Assembly (NCBI GenBank): GCA_030692905.1
Contig: JAUYBT010000033.1
Span: 1-10,461, forward strand
DNA length: 10,461 bases
Direction of reading: 5' to 3'
From: Bacteroidales bacterium
GTDB lineage: Bacteria; Bacteroidota; Bacteroidia; Bacteroidales; VadinHA17
Positions 1 through 8,600 of the stretch are shown in pieces (within the stretch, counting starts at the first letter, position 1; the number at the start of each line of letters is the position of its first letter). Below the pieces are notes generated by a model that ran no database searches, was not told the origin of the DNA, and saw only the letters and a list, made by a program, of their open reading frames with translations. The position numbers and the translations under genes are program-made.

Positions 1-696
1 CTGAACCTGTTCATGAAGTGAAGTAACCGGCTCATATTCCGGGTACAGTATAGACATGGATGAGTCAACCTTTACAAAATACTTCAGATCCCTGGAAGGA
101 TTAAGAACATAAACATTCGGCGCAACCTGTTGATATAGTGCAACAAGGCTTACAAGTGATGTAAGGTTTTCATCAATATATGTTTTTGTGTAGGAGTTTA
201 TCTCATTCAGATATGTCTGAGCCATGCTGTCGAGCGATTCGATCACAGCCGGTAATCCCGGATTATCAACATTCTGCATGTAAATGCTGTTCAGTCCCGT
301 AAGCTTATTAATAGTCATTCTGAGAGTTCTGTTATATTCAGCCATCGATTCTGTTCCTTTCGAACCGGAAACAGATATTGGATAATTCAAAGAATCATTA
401 TGTGCGTTAATGAGGATTCTTTCACCCGGCTCAACAAGCATGGTCAGGAAATTATTTTCATTTATTTTGAGAAGATAAAAGGCAGGAAGTTTAGCCTCCA
501 TCTTAAAGTTAAAAGTTCCATCATCCGATACCTTCATTGAATCAACAGTCGTCAGTTCATTTGTCTTCAGTTCGTCCAGAAAAATATATTCTCCGCTGAC
601 AGGGTTTAAAAGCGTACCGGAAATCTGGACAGTATTACTTTTACAACCGGCAATTACCATTGCTGCCAATAAGTACAGAAAAAGCTTCTTATTCAT
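1..696 (-). CDS. DUF4369-type lipoprotein, likely TlpA/thioredoxin-like (C-terminus beyond window)
   Basis: This is an open frame of 232 codons that runs off the window edge, so only the N-terminal part is visible. It begins with a lipoprotein signal: MNKK, a hydrophobic stretch, then the lipobox IAGC with the acceptor Cys at residue 18, so the product should be lipidated and placed in the cell envelope. Residues about 22-115 have the pattern of the DUF4369 domain: ISGTL near 25-29, a VDS at 51-53, DDGTFNF at 58-64, a FYLLK strand and an EPGE turn at 89-92. Residues 116-232 are mostly helical and polar. In this family the C-terminus is usually a TlpA/AhpC-TSA thioredoxin fold, which would lie outside the window and cannot be confirmed here; no CxxC is visible. 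The ATG at 694-696 is chosen because it places the signal peptide at the very N-terminus. The gene is divergent from the glycogen operon, with no evident functional tie. Confidence 0.85.
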   Translation of the reverse strand, partial: MNKKLFLYLLAAMVIAGCKSNTVQISGTLLNPVSGEYIFLDELKTNELTTVDSMKVSDDGTFNFKMEAKLPAFYLLKINENNFLTMLVEPGERILINAHNDSLNYPISVSGSKGTESMAEYNRTLRMTINKLTGLNSIYMQNVDNPGLPAVIESLDSMAQTYLNEINSYTKTYIDENLTSLVSLVALYQQVAPNVYVLNPSRDLKYFVKVDSSMSILYPEYEPVTSLHEQVQ

Positions 697-739
697 TAAT
701 TAAAATGTTAATTGATAATTATTTTGAAATATTGAAATG

Positions 740-747
740 CAAAGTTA
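740..747 (-). promoter_or_regulatory. Candidate Bacteroidota -7 element for the lipoprotein gene
   Basis: The minus strand reads TAACTTTG, an exact match to the Bacteroidota -7 consensus TAnnTTTG, 43 bases upstream of the lipoprotein start codon. The expected -33 TTTG is poor: the best candidate 17 bases upstream reads AGTG. A short AT-rich leader would follow, as is common in this phylum. Confidence 0.45.
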
Positions 748-790
748 TTCTTTTTTTTATCCGGCACTACTTTTAAGAAATTTTATTAAT

Positions 791-798
791 TTTCTTTG
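791..798 (+). promoter_or_regulatory. Candidate -7 element for the glycogen operon
   Basis: TTTCTTTG matches TAnnTTTG at seven of eight positions and is followed by CAT, exactly as in the opposing minus-strand element. It lies 81 bases before the debranching-enzyme start. A TTTT at 771-774 is a weak -33 candidate. AATATTTG at 829-836 scores equally well and lies closer to the start, so which of the two is used is unresolved. Confidence 0.3.
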
Positions 799-879
799 CA
801 TCATACTGGTTGGTTTGCAAGGTTCAATAATATTTGTTATCTTTCATAGGCTTTTTTATTTCAGACAAACAGTAATTAT

Positions 880-2829
880 ATGAGTTATATTGAGTTCGAA
901 AAGAGTCAGGTAGTAAACCTTGAGTATTCGCTGGGGAGGGAGATAATAAGGACAAACAGAGCTGGGTCTTACTCCTCAACCACTATTGTTGACTGTAACA
1001 CACGTAAATACCATGGATTACTCATCTGCCCTGTAGACGAGCTTGGCGGCGAAAGATTTGTACTTCTCTCCTCACTCGATGTTACTGTTGTAAATAACGA
1101 CAAGAGTTTTAATGTTGGTATCAGAAAATATAAAGGCGATCATTTCAGTCCAAAGGGGCATAAATATATAGAGGACTTTAACGCTGATAACATTCCGTCA
1201 AGAATTTACAGGGTTGGCGGAGTTATCCTGAAACAGGAAAGGCTGCTGGTTCACTATGAAGAACAATTTCTTCTCAGGTTTACCATTCTTGAAGCATCGG
1301 AACCGATGAAGCTCCAGGTACGCCCGTTTCTGGCTTTCAGAAATATTCACCAGCTGACACATGCCAACCATGCTGCAAATACAAAGGTGGACTTCATTGA
1401 AAACGGGGTCAAATCAAAGTTATATGAAGGATTTCCTTCATTGAATATGCAGTTTTCTACAAAAGTTGAGTTTATTCATGTTCCCGATTGGTACTTAGGT
1501 GTTGAATATCCGGAAGAACAAAAACGGGGATATGATTATTCCGAAGATCTTTTTACTCCGGGTTTTTTTGAGTTTGACGCAAAAGAGGGAGATATAATAG
1601 TATTTTCCGCTTCCACGAAGGAAGAAAAGACATCAGGACTTAAGCAGAAGTTTACAAAGGCAGTTTCCGGAAAAATTCCCAGGGATAGTTTTATTAATTG
1701 TTTAAGAAATGCCGCTCAGCAGTTTGTTGAAAAACGGGGAGGGAGAACTCTTATTATTGCCGGTTATCCATGGTTTGGTGCATGGGGGAGAGACACTTTT
1801 ATTTCGCTTCCGGGACTGGCTTTAGCCCGGCACAAACTGGTTCTCTACAGGGCTGTTCTAGATACCCAGATTGAAAGGATGAAGGATGGCTTGTTCCCTA
1901 ATATGGGTGATGCGGGCAACCCTGCTTTTAATTCAGTTGATGCCCCTCTTTGGTTTTTCCGGGCGGTTCAACAATATATTGAACATGGCGGAACAGATGG
2001 ATGGGAGCGTTATGGTGAAGCCGCAAAATCGGTACTAAACGCTTATAAAAACGGCACTGCATTTAATATCCACATGAGAGATAATGGACTTATTTATGCT
2101 GATGCCCCGGGGAAAGCCCTTACATGGATGGATGCAGTGGTAAATGGGATCCCTGTTACACCACGGAGAGGTTACGCTGTTGAGATCAATGCCCTCTGGT
2201 ATAATGCTGTCTGCTTCTCTCTTGAGATGGCCAGGACCGAAAATGATAAAAAGTTTATTAAGGAATATGAAAAATTGTCTGAGCTGATAAAAAAATCATT
2301 TCTTGAAATATTCTGGGATGACAAATTGGGCTATCTGGCTGATTATGTTAACGATGATGAAGGTAAAAATAATTTTGTCAGGCCAAATATGGTTATTGCC
2401 GTTTCGCTGCCTTATTCGATGCTTGATAAAGAACAGATGAAGAAAGTTCTGGATATTGCAGATAAAGAGCTTGTTACGAATAGAGGGTTGAGAACTCTTT
2501 CTCCGGGTAATAAATTTTACAAAGGAGCATATAAAGGAAATCAGGAGGAGAGGGATAAGGCATATCATCAGGGTACGGTATGGCCATGGCTGTTCGGCCC
2601 CTTCTGTGAAGGCTGGTTGAAAGTATATGGGGAACAGGGGGTACAGAAAGTCAAAAAGCTGATTTTTGGTCTTGAAGCAGTGATGAGTGAGCATGGAGTA
2701 AGTACCATTTCCGAAATCCATGATGGCGATCCTCCTCATTCACCACGGGGAGCTATTTCACAGGCATGGAGTGTAGGTGAGGTGCTGAGGATAATTGAGC
2801 TGCTTGAAACTAAGTATGCAAATCAATAA
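880..2829 (+). CDS. Glycogen debranching enzyme, archaeal/bacterial type (amylo-alpha-1,6-glucosidase, GH133)
   Basis: This 649-residue cytosolic enzyme should hydrolyse alpha-1,6-linked glucose at glycogen branch points. Residues about 18-270 match the GDE N-terminal beta-sandwich domain, with RAGSYSSTT at 27-35 and TRKYHGLL at 41-48. Residues about 275-640 form the (alpha/alpha)6 catalytic domain, with GYPWFGAWGRDTF at 295-307, TWMDA at 415-419, RPNMVIAVSLP at 501-511, QGTVWPW at 564-570 and SEIHDG at 611-616. Asp418 and Glu612 are the likely catalytic acid and base by analogy with related glucoamylase-like folds. The length is normal for single-domain bacterial and archaeal enzymes. The glucanotransferase half of the roughly 1500-residue eukaryotic enzyme is absent, so another protein, perhaps the GH57 product, must trim the side chains first. 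The ATG at 880 is the first in-frame start after a stop at 847. There is no signal peptide. It is the first gene of the operon. Confidence 0.95.
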   Translation: MSYIEFEKSQVVNLEYSLGREIIRTNRAGSYSSTTIVDCNTRKYHGLLICPVDELGGERFVLLSSLDVTVVNNDKSFNVGIRKYKGDHFSPKGHKYIEDFNADNIPSRIYRVGGVILKQERLLVHYEEQFLLRFTILEASEPMKLQVRPFLAFRNIHQLTHANHAANTKVDFIENGVKSKLYEGFPSLNMQFSTKVEFIHVPDWYLGVEYPEEQKRGYDYSEDLFTPGFFEFDAKEGDIIVFSASTKEEKTSGLKQKFTKAVSGKIPRDSFINCLRNAAQQFVEKRGGRTLIIAGYPWFGAWGRDTFISLPGLALARHKLVLYRAVLDTQIERMKDGLFPNMGDAGNPAFNSVDAPLWFFRAVQQYIEHGGTDGWERYGEAAKSVLNAYKNGTAFNIHMRDNGLIYADAPGKALTWMDAVVNGIPVTPRRGYAVEINALWYNAVCFSLEMARTENDKKFIKEYEKLSELIKKSFLEIFWDDKLGYLADYVNDDEGKNNFVRPNMVIAVSLPYSMLDKEQMKKVLDIADKELVTNRGLRTLSPGNKFYKGAYKGNQEERDKAYHQGTVWPWLFGPFCEGWLKVYGEQGVQKVKKLIFGLEAVMSEHGVSTISEIHDGDPPHSPRGAISQAWSVGEVLRIIELLETKYANQ

Positions 2830-2830
2830 C

Positions 2831-2835
2831 GGAGG
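2831..2835 (+). promoter_or_regulatory. Shine-Dalgarno-like GGAGG before the glycosyltransferase gene
   Basis: GGAGG lies in the 12-bp gap after the debranching-enzyme stop, 6 bases before the ATG at 2842. It is a strong canonical site by general bacterial rules, while the other starts in this window have AT-rich leaders without one. It supports the chosen start, although Bacteroidota ribosomes generally do not depend on this pairing. Confidence 0.5.
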
Positions 2836-2841
2836 CAGGAT

Positions 2842-4134
2842 ATGCGTGTGTTAATGTTTGGATGGGAATTTCCACCTCATATCTCAGGCGGATTAGGTAC
2901 TGCCAGCTATGGTATAACAAAAGGCATGGCAACCCTTGATGACCTGGAGGTAATTTTTGTTGTGCCCAAGGTATGGGGTGATGAGGATCAGACTATGGTC
3001 AGACTGGTTGGTGCAAACCAGACGCCGGTAACATTCAAGAAGGTTTATTACAAAGGATTCAGACGCCCTCTTGAAAAAATTGAAGTATCATCAAAAATTG
3101 TTCCGTATACCGATCCCGAAGATTTCTGGAAAATGGTCAGATCAGAAGTCTCCGGTTATAATCTTTTCATCCAGACAAACAGTAGAGGGATGGTCGATTT
3201 TTCAGGAAGATATGACAATTACCTTATGGACGAAATAAACAAGTATGCCATCGTAGCCTCTGTGATAGCTGAAGAAAATGAGTTTGATATTATCCATGCG
3301 CATGATTGGCTTGCCTATCCTGCCGGGATCGCCGCCATGGAAGTGTCGGGGAAACCTCTTGTTATCCATGTCCATGCAACAGACTTTGACCGTAGCGGAG
3401 GTAATGTCAACCCCGATGTATACCGCATCGAGAAGAGTGGAATGGATGCTGCCTCTAAAATAATCACTGTCAGTAACCTGACCAGAGACATTGTTATAAA
3501 CAAATACCATATCGATCCTGATAAAGTTGAAACTGTTTATAACGCCGTTGAACCGGTTACGATTTCTGAAAACCTTATCATTAAAAAAGGTTTTGATGAA
3601 AAGGTGGTAACATTTCTGGGCCGCATAACCCTTCAGAAAGGTCCTGAATATTTTATAGAAGCCGCTTATAAGGTTTTACAGGTAATGGACAATGTCAGAT
3701 TTGTCATGGCAGGATCGGGAGATATGATGGAAAGGATGATGCGAAGAGCTGCCGCGCTGAAAATAACTGACCGGTTCCATTTTACAGGATTCCTTAAAGG
3801 GGCAGACGTTTTTTCCATGCTTGATATAAGCGATGTCTATATTATGCCATCTGTATCAGAACCATTTGGTATCTCTCCGCTCGAAGCAATGCAGTCGAAC
3901 GTGCCTGTTATTATAAGTAAACAGTCGGGTGTTGCTGAGATACTTACACATGCAGTAAAAACTGACTTCTGGGATATAGATGAAATGGCCGACGCAATTT
4001 ATGGTATCCTCAACTATCCGGCCCTGGCTAACATGTTTATTAAAAACGGTAAAGAAGAGGTTATCCGGCTTAAATGGGATAATTCAGCCAGGCATGTAAG
4101 GGATATATATTACAGAGTGATTGGGAATAATTAA
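2842..4134 (+). CDS. GT-B glycosyltransferase (GT4, GT5 starch-synthase-like), probable alpha-glucan synthase
   Basis: This 430-residue GT-B retaining glycosyltransferase is likely to transfer glucose from a nucleotide sugar to an alpha-glucan in the cytosol. The N-terminal half (about 1-235) opens with WEFPPHISGGLGT at 8-20, the GGLG donor-phosphate loop typical of starch/glycogen synthases, and carries HAHDW at 152-156 and a HVHATDFDRSGG stretch at 176-187. The C-terminal half (about 250-430) carries GRITLQKG at 260-267 and the E-x7-E motif SEPFGISPLE, with Glu340 and Glu348 in place. No signal peptide or membrane helix is seen. It lies 12 bp after the debranching enzyme and 10 bp before the GH57 gene, so co-expression is very likely. 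The family covers many sugars; the role in glycogen is inferred from the GGLG motif and the neighbours. Since a GT3 synthase is also encoded downstream, this protein may serve in priming or short-chain synthesis, which is speculative. Confidence 0.88.
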   Translation: MRVLMFGWEFPPHISGGLGTASYGITKGMATLDDLEVIFVVPKVWGDEDQTMVRLVGANQTPVTFKKVYYKGFRRPLEKIEVSSKIVPYTDPEDFWKMVRSEVSGYNLFIQTNSRGMVDFSGRYDNYLMDEINKYAIVASVIAEENEFDIIHAHDWLAYPAGIAAMEVSGKPLVIHVHATDFDRSGGNVNPDVYRIEKSGMDAASKIITVSNLTRDIVINKYHIDPDKVETVYNAVEPVTISENLIIKKGFDEKVVTFLGRITLQKGPEYFIEAAYKVLQVMDNVRFVMAGSGDMMERMMRRAAALKITDRFHFTGFLKGADVFSMLDISDVYIMPSVSEPFGISPLEAMQSNVPVIISKQSGVAEILTHAVKTDFWDIDEMADAIYGILNYPALANMFIKNGKEEVIRLKWDNSARHVRDIYYRVIGNN

Positions 4135-4144
4135 GTATTAAGAT

Positions 4145-5624
4145 ATGAGTGCATCAGGTAAAAAAGCAATATGCTTCTATTTTCAGGTTCATCAGCCTTT
4201 CCGGCTTAAGCGATACAGGTTTTTTGACCTGGGGAACGATCATTATTATTATGATGATTTCTCGAACGAATCTATCATGAGAAAAGTGGCAGAGAAGTGC
4301 TACATCCCTGCCAATAACGTTATTATGGATCTTATCCAGAAGCACAAAGGGAAATTTAAAGTAACCTTTTCCCTCTCAGGTCTGGCAATCAACCAGTTCA
4401 GACTTTATGCTCCAGAGGTTCTTGACTCTTTCAGGAAGCTTGCAGAGACCGGAATGGTGGAATTCCTTGCTGAAACCAACTCACATTCACTGGCTTCACT
4501 GAAGAGCAGGAGTGAATTTGAAAGCCAGGTTACTAAACATAAAGAAATGTTAAAAGAGTTTCTGAGAGTTGAAGCAACATCATTCCGTAATACTGAATTA
4601 ATATACTCTGACGTAATCGGGTCGTGGGTTGCTGATATGGGATTTAAGTCGATTTTAACTGAGGGCGCCAACCATATATTGGGGTGGAAAAGCCCCAACT
4701 ATCTGTATTGTAATTCAATAAACCCGCGACTTAAAGTACTGTTGAGAAACTTTGTATTAAGCGATGATATTGCTTTCCGATTCTCGAACAGGAACTGGAA
4801 CGAATGGCCATTAACAGCCGATAAATATGCTTCATGGATAAATAAACTTGCCCCCCAAAGTGAACTGTTAAACATTTTTCTCGACTATGAGACTTTCGGA
4901 GAACACAACTGGAAAGAGACAGGAATATTTGATTTTCTGTATCATATGCCAGGCACTGTTCTCAGGAAAACACCATTCAGATTTATGACCCCCGACGGAG
5001 ATTGCCGATATACTGCAACCGGTGTCGGCAATCAGCGTTCCTTCTGCAATCTCATGGGCTGATGAAGAGCGCGATATTACTGCATGGCTCGGAAATGAAC
5101 TGCAGGTTGCAGCTCTTGATAAATTATATAGCTTAGCAGGGGCGGTAAATAAATGTGAAGATGACCAGATGAAAAAGGACTGGGAATACCTCCAGTCGAG
5201 CGACCATTTTTATTATATGGCAACTAAATTTTTTTCCGACGGAGTGGTCCATGCCTACTTCAATCCCTATGAAACGCCGTATGATGCATTTATGAATTAT
5301 ATGAACGTGCTCAGCGATTTTGAGATCAGGCTGAAAAAATGGTTCCCTGATACTGCGGAGCAAGATCAGATATTTAAGCTCAATTCACTAATCAGGGAAA
5401 AAGACTTGATTATCGATAAACAGGTAGCCGAGATTGAGAAATTAACAAAGAAAGAACCCAAAAAGGAAGCAAAAATTCCGGTAAAAAAGCAAACCAAAGT
5501 TTCTGCGAAAGCACCGGTAATGAAAAGTGAAGAAAGACCACTAAAAGCAAAAACCAAAACAGTAAAAAAGACAACTCCTCTTAAACCTTTTAAGACAGCG
5601 AAAAGGAGTAAGAAAATTGAATAA
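4145..5624 (+). pseudogene. GH57 alpha-amylase/4-alpha-glucanotransferase family protein with an apparent frameshift
   Basis: As read, the gene stops at 5062 after 305 residues, with its last 22 residues unlike the family. The homologous sequence continues in the next frame from about 4992 to 5624. Deleting one C of the run at 4989-4993 restores a single 492-residue protein. The N-terminal part holds the GH57 conserved regions: QVHQP at 14-18, EFLAETNSH at 106-114, FRNTEL at 147-152 with nucleophile Glu151, and LDYETFGEH at 246-254 with acid/base Asp247. The restored part continues TPTEIADILQP, then WADEERD at 304-310 and a helical region. A predicted coiled-coil-like segment (about 407-435) leads to a basic tail (433-492) with 20 Lys in 60 residues. 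GH57 enzymes hydrolyse or transfer alpha-1,4-glucan chains, so this one would act on glycogen with the debranching enzyme. Whether it is a real null allele, a recoded gene or a sequencing error cannot be decided here; a sequencing error seems most likely. Confidence 0.88.
4989..4993 (+). other. Frameshift site: CCCCC homopolymer
   Basis: The reading is ATG ACC CCC GAC GGA GAT in the upstream frame. With four C instead of five it becomes ATG ACC CCG ACG GAG ATT, giving MTPTEI, which joins smoothly to the conserved downstream segment. The downstream frame has a stop (TGA at 4986-4988) just before the run, so the switch can only occur between 4989 and the upstream-frame stop at 5060-5062. The homopolymer at the very start of that interval is the natural place. 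Confidence 0.85.
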
Positions 5625-5650
5625 TAATCTGAAACAATTAAAGACTGACG

Positions 5651-8600
5651 ATGAAGGTTGAATTTATTTTTGAAACAAGTTGGGAAGTATGCAATAAAGT
5701 GGGAGGCATACATACGGTAATCTCAACAAAAGCACTTAATATCGTAAATGTAGTTGGAGATAATTATATACTTATTGGACCTGATGTGTGGAGGGAGGAT
5801 GTGATAAATCCGGAGTTCATCCCTGATGAATCGCTGTTTGTTGAATGGAAGGGCAGGGCTGCTTCAGAAGGATTAAGAGTAAAAACAGGGAGATGGAACA
5901 TTGCAGGGAAGCCAATTGTGATTCTTATTGATTTTACTCCGTATTTCGGACAGCAGAATGAAATATTTGCCGGATTCTGGGAAACATATAAGCTCGACAG
6001 TATAGCAGGACAATGGGATTATGTTGAACCCGCACTTTTTGGATATGCCGCCGGTAAACTAATTGAGAGCTTTACTACTTTTTACTATGAGCATCATAAT
6101 ACCATTGCTCAGTTTCATGAGTGGATGACCGGGACAGGGATATTATACCTGAAAAAATTTGCACCATGGGTGGCCACATCATTCACAACCCATGCCACAG
6201 TACTTGGCCGGTGTATCGCGGGCAATAATCGTCCGCTTTATGGCAGGATGAAAGAATATAACCCGGCGCAGATTGCACGCGAGTTCAATGTTGTGGCAAA
6301 ACAATCGCTCGAAAAAATTTCGGCTGTTGAGGCAGATGTTTTTACCACTGTAAGTGAAATAACTTCAAGAGAATGCAGCCACTTTCTGGGGAAGGATGTT
6401 GATATTGTCACTCCTAACGGTTTCGAAGATTCTTTTGTTCCGCCAATTGATAAATTTGAGGAAACCAGAAATAATGCCAGATCGAAACTGAAAAGCGTTG
6501 CTGAGGCAGTACTTGGTTATTCCCTTTCAAAAGATTGTGTCTTGGTTGTTAACAGCGGAAGATATGAATTCAGAAATAAGGGGGTTGATATTTTTATTGA
6601 CTCTCTCGGAGAGTTGAATAAGAAGGATAATATTGAAAAAGAATGTGTTGCCTTTATCCTTATGCCTGCATACCATAAAGGACCACGTCAGGATATAATT
6701 GATATCCTGTATAATAACGGACCAGGAAACGGTGGTGACAGATACCTTACCCATAGTCTGCATTACCCATTGACTGATCCGGTTTTACAGAAGATTGCAG
6801 CTAATAACCTTAATAATGATCAAAAATCGAAGGTTAAGATCATTTTTGTCCCTTCCTATCTGAACGGGAACGATGGGATCTTTAATATGCCATACTTAGA
6901 TCTGCTTATCGGATTTGACCTTTCAGTATTCCCATCATATTATGAACCATGGGGCTATACCCCTCTTGAAAGCCTGATGTTTTCCATTCCGACTGTAACT
7001 ACATCACTCTCGGGATTTGGCCTTTGGGTCAAGAAATATTTTGAAAATCCCGGTAACGGCATATCAATAATTGAAAGAACTGATGATAACGAAAATAAAG
7101 TTATCGCTGATATCAGGAATTTCATGTCAATGTTTATCAGATTTAATGATACCGAAATAAAAGAAGCAAGGGAGAAAGCCCATGCTATATCAAGGATCGC
7201 AATGTGGGATAGCCTGGTGGAACATTATTTCACCGCATCCGAACTGGCCCTTAGCCATAGCAGCGAAAGAAGGGATGAACCCAGGGAATTTGTAAGGTTT
7301 GTTGAAGCCCCCGGATTAATTGTTCGCAAACCTCACCAGGTGCCGGTGTGGAAAGATATATATGTTCAGAGCGATGTTCCCGAAAAATTAGCCTCTCTGA
7401 AGGAACTTGCAAATAACCTCTGGTGGTCATGGAACTCGGAAGCTGAATCATTATTCAAAAGAATGGATCCGTCTCTCTGGGAGGAGGTCCATCATAATCC
7501 TAAATTGCTTCTTGAAAAGATTGATTATAAAAGACTTCTGGTACTGGAGGATGATGATAATTTTGTGACTGATCTGAAAAAGGTTTATGACCTGTTCAGA
7601 GCTTATAAAGATCGCCCGGATGACCCCGGGAAACCTTCAATTGCTTACTTCAGTATGGAGTTTGGCATACACCCCTGCCTGAAGATATATTCCGGCGGAC
7701 TTGGAATCCTGGCAGGTGACTATCTTAAGGAAGCCAGCGATTCGAATATGAATATCACCGGCGTCGGGCTACTTTACAGGTACGGCTATTTCAAACAGAA
7801 ACTTGGGCCCAGAGGAGAACAGCTTTCAATATATGAAGCTGAAGAGTTTTCGCGCCTTCCCATCATCCCTGTAAAAAATTCAGATGGAAACCATCTTTCC
7901 GTTAGTCTGGTATGGCCCGGACGAACAGTAAAAATACGCGTTTGGGAAGCCATGGTGGGGAAAGTACGGCTGGTACTTCTTGATACCGATTTTGATGATA
8001 ATTCACCCGAGGACCGTACTGTTACTCATTATCTTTACGGAGGAGATAATGAAAACAGGCTGAGACAGGAACTTATCCTTGGAATAGGCGGAATAAGAGC
8101 CCTGGTAGCTTTAGGATTGAAACCTGATATCTATCACAGCAACGAAGGACATTCGGCATTTATTAGCCTGGAACGGCTCAGAACCCTTATTGATGAGAAC
8201 CATCTTACATTTAGCCAGGCACTTGAGGCAGTGAGGTCATCTACACTCTTCACGACCCATACCCCTGTTCCTGCAGGTCATGATGCCTTTGATGAGGACC
8301 TGCTCCGCAAATATATTTCTCATTACCACAGCCGTCTTTCAATCACATGGGATGAGCTGATGGCTCTTGGCCGCTGCGAAGGAGATTCTGATAAGAAATT
8401 CAATATGAGTTATCTGGCTACACGCATGTCGCAGGAGGTGAATGGTGTCAGTAAACTGCATGGAGAGGTTTGCCAGGGGATGTTTAATAAATTGTGGCCT
8501 GGATATCTTAAAGAGGAGCTTTTCATAGGTTATGTCACAAACGGGGTTCATCATCCCACATGGACAGCTCCGGAATGGAGAGAGGTATATAAGGAATTGA

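Larger units (their letters stand above)
737..801. repeat. Inverted 8-bp repeat ATGCAAAG / CTTTGCAT across the divergent promoter
   Basis: ATGCAAAG at 737-744 is perfectly inverted as CTTTGCAT at 794-801, with the symmetry centre near 769. Each arm includes the TTTG of a candidate -7 element pointing away from the centre, so the symmetry may simply reflect two similar promoters, or may provide a shared binding site. Confidence 0.4.
697..879. promoter_or_regulatory. Divergent intergenic promoter region
   Basis: This 183 bp AT-rich spacer separates the leftward lipoprotein gene from the rightward glycogen operon and must hold promoters for both. It contains a perfect TAACTTTG on the minus strand (740-747), two 7-of-8 matches to TAnnTTTG on the plus strand (791-798 and 829-836), and an imperfect palindrome at 775-796 (six outer base pairs, then one mismatch, then two more pairs) that might be an operator. 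A run of eight T lies at 751-758. I see no GC-rich hairpin, riboswitch-like structure or small gene in it. Confidence 0.6.

Noticed and set aside
1..696. The lipoprotein as a glycan-binding SusD- or SusE-like outer-membrane protein linked to the operon
   Set aside because: Its N-terminal domain has the DUF4369 pattern associated with thioredoxin-like lipoproteins, and it is transcribed away from the operon.
751..758. Run of eight T as an intrinsic terminator
   Set aside because: No GC-rich stem precedes it on either strand, and it lies between divergent promoters where no transcript is expected to end.
5022..5624. A separate 200-residue gene starting at GTG 5022
   Set aside because: The frame upstream of the GTG (from 4989) already encodes family-like sequence, and the first conserved residues lie right at the putative start. 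It is the C-terminal part of the GH57 protein, not an independent gene.
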